Below, piece by piece: positions 58,606 to 64,000 of a DNA stretch of 64,000 bases (positions are counted from its first letter, which is position 1; the number at the start of each line of letters is the position of its first letter). This DNA comes from Theobroma cacao (taxonomy: Eukaryota; Streptophyta; Magnoliopsida; Malvales; Malvaceae). The translations under genes and the position numbers were made by a program. Location: contig NC_030852.1 of assembly GCF_000208745.1 (NCBI RefSeq), positions 12,555,473 to 12,619,472 on the forward strand, given 5' to 3'. Below the pieces are notes generated by a model. It was given only the letters and a program-made list of their open reading frames with translations, had not been told where the DNA came from and made no database searches.

Positions 58606-58800
58606 AAGAAATATATGTTGTTACACGCTATACAGACTAAGTAAAATGCTGTTACACGCTATGCAAACCAAGTAAAATGTTGCATGTAATGCTACCCTAA
58701 ACCCAAATACATTTAATCCACAACACGTTAGATTGAAGAATATATGATGTTACACGCGATACAAATCAAGTAAAATGTTGTTACACGTCAACGCTGAGCC
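58606..58800. repeat. Short repeats GTTACACGCTATACAAACCA in an intron of the ULP1-like gene
   Basis: About three and a half copies of a roughly 33-bp unit ending AAGTAAAATGTT, at about 58618, 58651 and 58749, with a partial copy at 58779. Confidence 0.7.
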
Positions 58801-59445
58801 ATGTCGTGACACGCCAACTATAATTACTAATTCATTACATGAACTATCCTAAAATACCCACTCCAGTGACACGCTAAGGATTATGGAAACTATGCGGTTT
58901 ACACACAACACGCTAGACAAAAGCTAAAAATCCCAAAAACAGTTAACCCATTACACACCAGATCGAAGACCTTTTTATTCTTGTTACATGATATGTAGAC
59001 CCCCTAACAAATTTTGGTACGACCCTAAACCATGTTAGTAAAAATGTAATAGTTTTCTCCACAATTTACCTAAAAACCATAAAACTAGGAAGAAAATAAT
59101 TAAAATATATCACAGGCAACAACACAAACATTTCATAGAGCAACCCAGCAAAAAATTACCAAACAGAAGAAAGTTTTAATTAACTACTGACTAACTTCCT
59201 CACACAGAACTGACATTGTTGTTGTAATGTCGTTAACTTTGCTCAAAATGAAGTCGAACACTTTGGTCCCTTTGGGAATGACAAATGAATCAAACTCTCT
59301 TATTTCCTTCACACAACCGTTTGTGAATGCTGAAAATATAATAAAATGCAATGGCCTTTTAAACACCTCAACAGTTAACATGCATGCCGTGGAATTTCAA
59401 ATAGTTTCTTTATTTGTCCGCCTTTTTTTCTATTTAAATTTATGT

Positions 59446-59955
59446 CATGTCACATATTCAAGCCATGGCATGTCACATATTCCATCCATGGTGTGTCACA
59501 TATTCCATCTATGGCATGTCACATATATTCGCACCATGCCATGTCATACATTCTCACCATGCCGTGTCACACATTCCCACCATAGCTTGTCACAAACTCT
59601 AAACCCTGCCATGTCACATATTCTCACCATGATGTGTCACATATTCACACCATGGCATGTCACATTCTCACATTAGCATGTCACATATTCTCACTATGTA
59701 GTCTCACATATTCTCTCCAGGGTGTGTCATATATTCTCACTCTACCGTGTCACATATTCTCTCCATAGCGTGTCATAAACTATTAACCTTGCTATGTCAC
59801 AATCGTGTCACATATTCTCACCATGGCGTGTCACATATTCTCACCATGCCATGTCATAGATTCTCACCATGCCATTTAAGACATTCTCACCATGCCGTGT
59901 CACACATTTCCACCATTGTGTGTCACAAACTCTAAATCCTTACGTGTCACAACTA
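59446..59955. repeat. Minisatellite, about twenty copies of a 24-bp unit
   Basis: Consensus near CACCATGGCGTGTCACATAT plus TCT. It lies upstream of the ULP1-like gene, where a promoter would be. The + strand frame that crosses it is an effect of the 24-bp period. Confidence 0.92.
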
Positions 59956-60640
59956 TGTCACGTATGGCCTGCTGTAGCGCGACCAGTTCATGCTTTGGTT
60001 TCACATCTTCCTCCTTTCAATTCACCATCATATTAGGGATTTTTGGTTTTACATCATTCTCAAAGCTTTAAATTCATCACGATCGGTTCCTCGTTTGGTT
60101 TAATATCAACCTTTTTTTACTATTTGAAACCCATTTTCAACGGAATACAGTAATGCACATTTAACAACAAAACACTAAACCATAATCTTAATCAATGTGG
60201 CATTCAAATCACTAAACCCATAAAAAAATGGGCAATAGACGTGTCGTGTAATATGCACAGAGTTTTGGTTTACGGTAATGTTCGAAATATTAGAAAAACC
60301 ATCTCCTGCAACATAATTTTTTTTGCACAAGCTTCTCCAAAAAAAAAAAGATGTTTTGCACAAAATTAAAGGGAACAAATTCTATGCAGATTTATTTTCC
60401 CCAATATGCACGCGAATGAGAGTGTGCGTCATGAAGAGGTCTCATTAAGGGCATTTTTGTCTTAAAATCTCATCTCTTGACTAAAAATAGTTAAAATTAT
60501 CTGAAGCGCTATTTCCAAAAACACCTTACATTTTTGGGCTAAGAAAATTTTAGCCTTTACAAAAATATGCTTTTAGTACTATTTTAATATTTATAATAAT
60601 CATTTTATTTATGAAGGGCATTGTTATAGTCTACTATAAA

Positions 60641-62519
60641 TGTACTTGTGCATTGCACACGAATACAATAATACATATTGTAATGGATGTGCCTAGTTAA
60701 TTTTATCAAACACTTAAAATAATTAAAAAACAGGGACAAACAAAGTACTTTTTATTTCATTTTCTCATTTGAACCCCTTATAGCTTCTTTTTTGTTCGCA
60801 TCCAAGTGACCTTTCAAATTTTCACATTCAAGTGGCCTTTCAAATCTCTACCAACTACCAAATCTTTTTTCCTATTGTATCCCTACTCACTAAGTTCCTA
60901 ATTGCTCTTGTTAAGTCAGTTTTTTACAAATAGCTATCTTTTTTTTTTTGTTAAGTAACAAATAGCTATCTTTTTTTTTTTGTTAAGTTATAGATAGCTA
61001 TTTGTCTCAATATTATCTTCATCATTTTAACTCCCTCTTGGCACTTGCTGTGACTTTTCCTCATTAGCATTTCCTTCTCTATTGGGCTTTCAACATCAGT
61101 ATTTAACGCCATGTCATCATCTTCTTCCTCTCCTTTTGAAATATAGTAGGGGCTATATAGTGGTTCTATATTGGCATTATTAAGTCAAAGCAATTTTATT
61201 CAAAAATTAAATTAATTAAGTGTTGATGTAAAATAAAAAATCACCTACTTTAATCTATACAACAAAGCCACTAAAGAAGACAAAAGGTGGAGGTCATGAA
61301 TCATGATAGCCTCGCTAAACCTCAAAGCATATTCAGTGTGATTTGGAAAAATAAATATCTTCCTCTTAGGACCTTTCCACAACCCGTCACATGTCACCCA
61401 AAAGGGGTGACGACGTGGCTAAACTTGGAAGCACCTTTTGGGTGTTTCTTTTAGATATGTTATAGATATTGTTCTTAATTTATTTAGTGTTTCCTTTTAT
61501 GTTTTTTTGGTTGGTCTCTTGCATATGATTTGCCTTTTCGTTAGTGAGTCTTGTGCTTTGTTGGTTATTGCATCGTTGATGTGTTTTCCCTTCATTTCTT
61601 GATCTTTTCTTTGTTTTGTAAAGGTTGTGTTCTTTGTTTATTATTGTTGTTTTTTAGTTTGTTTTATGGTCATTTGTTAGAAGAAAGCAAAAGTGTATTT
61701 TGTTTTTTTTTTTATCTTTCATTAATATGGATACCGACAACATGTTTGGGTGTTTATTTATTGAATTAATATTTGATGTATTGATAATGTATAAAAGGTA
61801 TACATTATCAGCTCATCAAATGCTATCACCTCATTAATGAGGTAAAATTAAAAATCTTAGAGACTTAAACTTAAATACTAAAAAGATTTCAATAATTAGT
61901 TAAATAAAAAACAGAAAAAAATATCTTTTTTTTCCCTCCCTAACTCCATTATTTTCTTCTTCCTTTGTTCTTTTTCTATTAAAATTACTAGAGTAAGGCC
62001 GATGCAATGCTGTAAATCCTGACCCATCTAAATTGAAGAAAAGCCCAAACATGCAAAGACAGTCCAAAAATAATGAAAGTTCAACTTTTAAAGAATATAA
62101 ACACAAAATCAACCCCGAAACTCTCCCATTAACATCAAGTAGAACACGTGTATCTGTGTGTGATAGACTATGACTTATTTATTTATTCAAGCCCGTCATG
62201 TGTCACCCAAAAGGGCCACGATGTGGCCAAACTTGAAGGCGTTTTTAGATATTCCTCTTAATTTAATGTATACTTTATGTAAATTTTAAATTAAGTTAAT
62301 ATTTTAGTTTTGGATTGAATATTTATCGTAAATATCAACCAACATGTATTAAAATTCACATGAAATATGAAAATAAGAAAAAAATCACTTAATTTAATTT
62401 ATAAAAATTGGAATACCCATTTCTATTACTATAAAAATTTGCAATAAACGAGTCGCTTCTTTTTTCTATTAAAAAAATCAATAAGAATATTTGTCAATTT
62501 TAATAAGTTTAAAAAAAAA
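60641..62519. other. Intergenic DNA, no gene seen
   Basis: AT-rich with short repeats only: a duplicated ACAAATAGCTATC-T11-GTTAAGT unit at 60926-60990, a hairpin at 61783-61809, and a 70-bp direct repeat at about 61382-61455 and 62190-62255. No coding frame or transposon ends identified. Confidence 0.5.
61783..61809. other. Perfect inverted repeat (11-bp arms, 5-bp loop)
   Basis: GATAATGTATA, loop AAAGG, TATACATTATC. No T run follows on either strand, so a terminator role is not suggested. Confidence 0.85.
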
Positions 62520-63020
62520 AAAAACTTGGCGGTATCATGAAGGAATCGGGGAATGTGTCTCTCTGTCAGAGGAGCAGAGGCCATCTTAATTAGTTATGGA
62601 TGGATGAGTTGGCGTGGGGAGTGGAGCAAAAACAAGAGAAAAATGAGCATCAACGGCTGGCTGGCTGAGGAAGGGAAAAAGGAAAGTCACAGCATGGTTT
62701 GTGCCAGCCAGGCCCTCCCTCAGTCCCTCTTCTCCTTTCCAATATTTTTCCAAGCAAGTGGGCCAATCCCATTCGCTTTCTTCCAAGACTGACTTTTCAA
62801 AGTCTTTCTTCTCCTCTCTCTCCATCAGTCAGCGCTTCTGCTTTCTCTTTCTCAGACACACAGCTCCCTCCATTTCGTTTCTTTTTGTCAAGTTGAAGAA
62901 GCCATTCCAACTATCAAAGTGCTTCTTGGTTTTTTCTTTTCCTGTCTCAGTTTCGGTGGGTGAAGGGTGGTGTAATCTCTCTTTTACTACAAGGGAATTC
63001 AGCTTTAAGCAGGTTTTTCT
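62520..63020 (+). promoter_or_regulatory. Possible promoter and 5'UTR of a host gene leaving the window
   Basis: Pyrimidine-rich stretch (TTCTCCTCTCTCTCCATCAG, CTTTCTCTTTCTCAG) with higher GC than the surroundings, ending in TTAAGCAG/GTTTTTCTTTCTC near 63010, which looks like a 5'UTR exon joined to an intron. Many plant genes have such leaders. No start codon in a convincing frame follows within the window, so this is a guess from composition. Confidence 0.3.
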
Positions 63021-64000
63021 TTCTCTCTCAGATTTGGACTTCCGTTTTTAATTCATGTATTTTGTTGTATCGAGAAAGCATTAGTGCGATAAAGGAATAG
63101 AAATATGCTAAGCTAAGCTATTGTTAGTCTCTGAAATGCACCATGAAACATAACTCATTCTGCCTTTTAGTCTTGGCACTTAGGTACCGCTTGCTTTTTC
63201 TCTCAGAACCATAAGTTAATTTGGATGCAAAACCAAAATACTAGTCATATTTTTTAACAATTAAAAATTAAAATTTTACTTTCTTGTTTTGGAGAGAAAA
63301 AGCATGCTTCTGCTATAATATAGAATAATTATGTTAGAATAGGTGCTCGGTCTTAGTAAACTTTTCATTTTTAATCAGTTATGGTTTTGCTTTATACTTA
63401 TTTGCTTTTGCTTTTAAGTAATCTTTTATTAGGATGTAAAAAGCATAAAACAAGTTGCAAAAGCGACAACTAGACAGACCAATGCTATTTTAGTGTGGTA
63501 AATGAGTTGAATCCCATTTTCATTGGCTTCACTTTGAAATTGGTTTATCCAATATTCTTAGATACGTACCTTTCCATATCCCAGGCTATTGATATCCCAT
63601 ATGGCTTGATATTAATACTGATCTGAGCGTTTCATGCTTGTATCTAACTCTTTCATGGAAAATGTTAAGTGTTGGGTGGAATGAATGTGAATTCATAGCA
63701 ACTGTCAGCTGAAAAAGCCTCAAAAAGTGTAGGCTTATGTAGCATGTGAGGTAGAGAATGAAACTTAAAAAATATGTTGACCCGAAGGGGTTGAGTTGGA
63801 TTGAACCTGAGAACAAAACTTGCTCTAATCCTGTCCACAAATACTTGAAAACTATGTTTTCTATGCTTAAAATAGGGAATGATGATAATGACACCAAGGA
63901 AAAGAGTGAAGAAACTAAATGGTGGACTTGAGATTTATAGAGGTTTCGTCTAGCCATGCAGTGCCTGTGTCATAACTCCATAAGTCCATCTTTTTGGGAG
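63021..64000. other. No feature recognised; possible first intron of a host gene
   Basis: AT-rich with no repeat or domain that I can recognise. The reverse-strand frame at 63586-63957 has no family features and is treated as chance. Confidence 0.35.

Larger units (their letters stand above)
52030..59381 (-). pseudogene. ULP1-like (C48 peptidase) gene carried by the MULE, multi-exon, interrupted
   Basis: Read right to left. A possible N-terminal exon is at 59381-59184 (EIREFDSFVIPKGTKVFDF). The DUF1985-like exons are at about 58560-57804 and 57702-57560, a basic exon at 57396-57200, repeated mini-exons at 57120-56766, an acidic and repeat-coding part at 56380-55930, then the peptidase domain at 52985-52030. 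Introns with GT and AG ends are visible (for example 57703-57804). ULP1 proteins process or remove SUMO; the role of the MULE-borne kind is unknown. Stops and a nested LTR at 52991-55760 make this a pseudogene. Exon edges are my reading. Confidence 0.75.
47872..60640. mobile_element. MULE carrying a MuDR-type transposase and a ULP1-like gene
   Basis: A MuDR-family transposase relic on the + strand (47872-50758) faces a multi-exon ULP1-like gene on the - strand (about 52030-59381), with tandem arrays between them and upstream of the latter. MULEs with such a ULP1 gene are known in plants (Kaonashi in Arabidopsis, CUMULE in melon). Terminal inverted repeats were not found: the left end is displaced by LTR F and the right end was set only loosely, near GGGCATTTTTGTCTTAAAAT (60448). 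Both genes are decayed. Confidence 0.65.

Noticed and set aside
59227..59935. Open frames across the 24-bp minisatellite
   Set aside because: A unit of 24 bp keeps one frame open by itself. The protein is a repeat of SH and SP words without a domain, and the surrounding gene is on the other strand.
47872..60640. Terminal inverted repeats of the MULE
   Set aside because: Compared 45606-45965 with the reverse of 60400-60640 by eye; only short AT-rich words agree.
62553..63051. Small frames on both strands in the CT-rich stretch
   Set aside because: Low-complexity Ser/Phe/Leu translation of pyrimidine-rich DNA; more like a leader sequence than a protein.
63586..63957. 123-codon reverse-strand frame
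   Set aside because: No recognisable domain and no repeat or gene context; length is within chance for AT-rich DNA with few stops on that strand.

Overview
The window is plant nuclear DNA: AT-rich, long stretches without genes, and filled with LTR retrotransposons of plant-typical lineages (Ty3/gypsy chromovirus of the Tekay/Del type, Ty3/gypsy Athila, Ty1/copia) plus a Mutator-like DNA transposon (MULE) that carries a second, intron-containing ULP1-like gene. Protein wording and the Met-tRNA primer sites fit a eudicot; I cannot name the species. No intact host gene is visible. Every coding region is broken by stops or frameshifts, so nearly all CDS entries are pseudogenes.

Layout. The left 45.6 kb is one nest. 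The oldest layer is an Athila element (D, + strand) whose 5' part lies left of the window. Its gag-protease is at 30939-31962, pol at 37566-40462, a post-pol ORF at 41718-42749 and the 3' LTR at 44163-45605. Element C (Tekay-like, + strand) inserted into D: 5' LTR 1808-4692, gag/pol in pieces, 3' LTR 28309-30938. C was then hit by a reversed LTR of family A (1-1807), an Athila solo LTR (1880-3347, TSD ACATG), a gag-less copia element on the - strand (5219-13396, TSD AGTGG) and a full-length Tekay element A (15948-26930, both LTRs 2951 bp). D was separately split by a reversed solo LTR E (31963-37560), itself split by a solo LTR of family A (34026-37019, TSD AATTG). Joining the flanks of each insertion restores the host element's reading frame or target, which supports the order.

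From 45966 to 47871 there is a reversed LTR related to that of C. It ends directly in the N-terminal part of a MULE transposase gene (47872-50758, + strand). Facing it on the - strand is a ULP1-like (C48 peptidase) gene with visible introns, coding repeats and a triplicated mini-exon (about 52030-59381), split by a reversed family-A LTR (52991-55760). Arrays of 75-bp and 24-bp tandem repeats lie between and beyond the two genes. From 60.6 kb the DNA is low-copy in appearance. A pyrimidine-rich stretch at 62.5-63.0 kb could be the promoter/5'UTR of a host gene running off the right edge.

Points most worth a second look: a roughly 110-bp module shared by Athila and Tekay-like LTRs in opposite orientation; clusters of a CTCGCTGCAGCGAG palindrome in one LTR family; loss of both catalytic aspartates (D to N) in the MULE transposase; duplicated 72-bp exons and 27-residue repeats in the ULP1-like gene; and a splice-acceptor-like sequence just before the Athila post-pol ORF.
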